From a bacterium (GTDB taxonomy: Bacteria; Babelota; Babeliae; Babelales; Babelaceae), in NCBI GenBank assembly GCA_021847535.1, contig JAJZMR010000013.1, positions 1-5,020 on the forward strand: a stretch of DNA of 5,020 nucleotides, read 5' to 3'. A model generated the notes under the pieces. The model saw only the letters and a list, made by a program, of their open reading frames with translations. It searched no databases and was not told the DNA's origin. The translations under genes and the position numbers were made by a program. Positions 4,875 to 5,020 of the stretch are shown piece after piece (positions within the stretch are counted from its first letter, which is position 1; each line of letters starts with the position of its first letter).

Positions 4875-5020
4875 ACTGATCTAGGCGATCGAATCGCTTG
4901 ATCAAAAAATCCAATTTCTTTGTCTTGAGCGCTCTCAGTGCATCTTCCGGCGTTTTATAACCTGATTTTTTCATTTCGAGTTGGGCGATTGAGTAAGCAC
5001 AGGACTTCCGCAGTAGCCTG
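4852..5020 (-). CDS. C-terminal part of a minus-strand ORF, possible transposase (runs off right edge)
   Basis: The minus strand is open from the right edge to the TAA at 4852-4854, giving 55 residues of C-terminus. They are basic and helical, including SGYKTPEDALRALKTKKLDF and ending FDRLDQSIDTAYA. The TPEDALRALK stretch vaguely recalls the C-terminal tail of some DDE transposases, but I cannot name a family. The case for a transposase is mainly positional: the stop falls within the presumed IS terminal sequence. The ORF overlaps the end of the IS66-type fragment by 23 bases, tail to tail, as expected if that fragment was interrupted. The start and catalytic part lie outside the window. Confidence 0.5.
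   Translation of the reverse strand, partial: RLLRKSCAYSIAQLEMKKSGYKTPEDALRALKTKKLDFLIKRFDRLDQSIDTAYA
4877..4904. repeat. Imperfect hairpin near the presumed IS end
   Basis: TGATC (4877-4881) pairs with GATCA (4900-4904), and GCGAT (4885-4889) with ATCGC (4893-4897), around a CGA loop with a small internal loop between the stems. It lies inside the minus-strand ORF. Without a T-run it is not an intrinsic terminator. It may be a subterminal IS structure or a coincidence of coding sequence. Confidence 0.4.

Larger units (their letters stand above)
4845..5020. mobile_element. Probable terminus of a second insertion sequence (runs off right edge)
   Basis: The stretch starts with ACAGGACTTACGCA at the exact point where the IS66-type reading frame loses its similarity. 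It contains the 3' end of a minus-strand ORF whose stop codon lies inside that terminal sequence, a common arrangement in compact insertion sequences. A 28-base imperfect hairpin lies 18 bases in from the terminal motif. The other end and any target duplication lie outside the window, so the element type cannot be assigned. Confidence 0.4.

Noticed and set aside
1..5020. tRNA, rRNA, CRISPR arrays and known defence or toxin-antitoxin genes
   Set aside because: No cloverleaf, spaced repeats or recognisable protein motifs of these classes were found on either strand by eye.

Overview
The window is AT-rich, densely coded bacterial DNA using the standard code. It reads as a chromosome segment with one universal housekeeping gene (rplM), one recognisable transporter (a NhaC-family antiporter), several small secreted proteins of unknown function, and mobile-element debris at the right edge. 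Many short proteins with signal peptides and no known domain, next to a scattered housekeeping gene, would fit a reduced-genome, host-associated lineage such as Candidatus Dependentiae (TM6) or a similar intracellular bacterium. That placement is an impression from protein style, not a demonstrated taxonomy.

Layout. Positions 1-2903 are read entirely from the minus strand. In transcription order they hold the NhaC-type antiporter (start 2903), two adjacent small secreted proteins that are diverged copies of each other (starts 1242 and 822, 9 bases apart), and the N-terminal part of a third secreted protein (start 220) that runs off the left edge. The two paralogues form an operon: the Shine-Dalgarno of the second overlaps the stop codon of the first. 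From about 2904 the direction flips. A divergent promoter region separates the antiporter from rplM (3060-3503, ribosomal protein L13), which ends at a strong intrinsic terminator and is not followed by rpsI, its usual partner. Next comes a 312-residue secreted protein of unknown function (3705-4643), possibly with a degenerate thioredoxin-like N-terminal region.

The right end (about 4700-5020) is mobile-element debris. A 49-codon ORF is the coiled-coil N-terminus of an IS66-type transposase. It breaks exactly where the conserved Asn/Ser-rich motif should follow LGLN. The break coincides with an insertion-sequence-like terminus, ACAGGACTTACGCA, from which a minus-strand ORF extends off the window. 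The likely reading is one IS inserted into another.

I see no tRNA, rRNA, CRISPR array or recognisable defence system. The items most worth following are the paralogous secreted family, the nested-IS junction, the orphan rplM, and structured DNA in two promoter regions.
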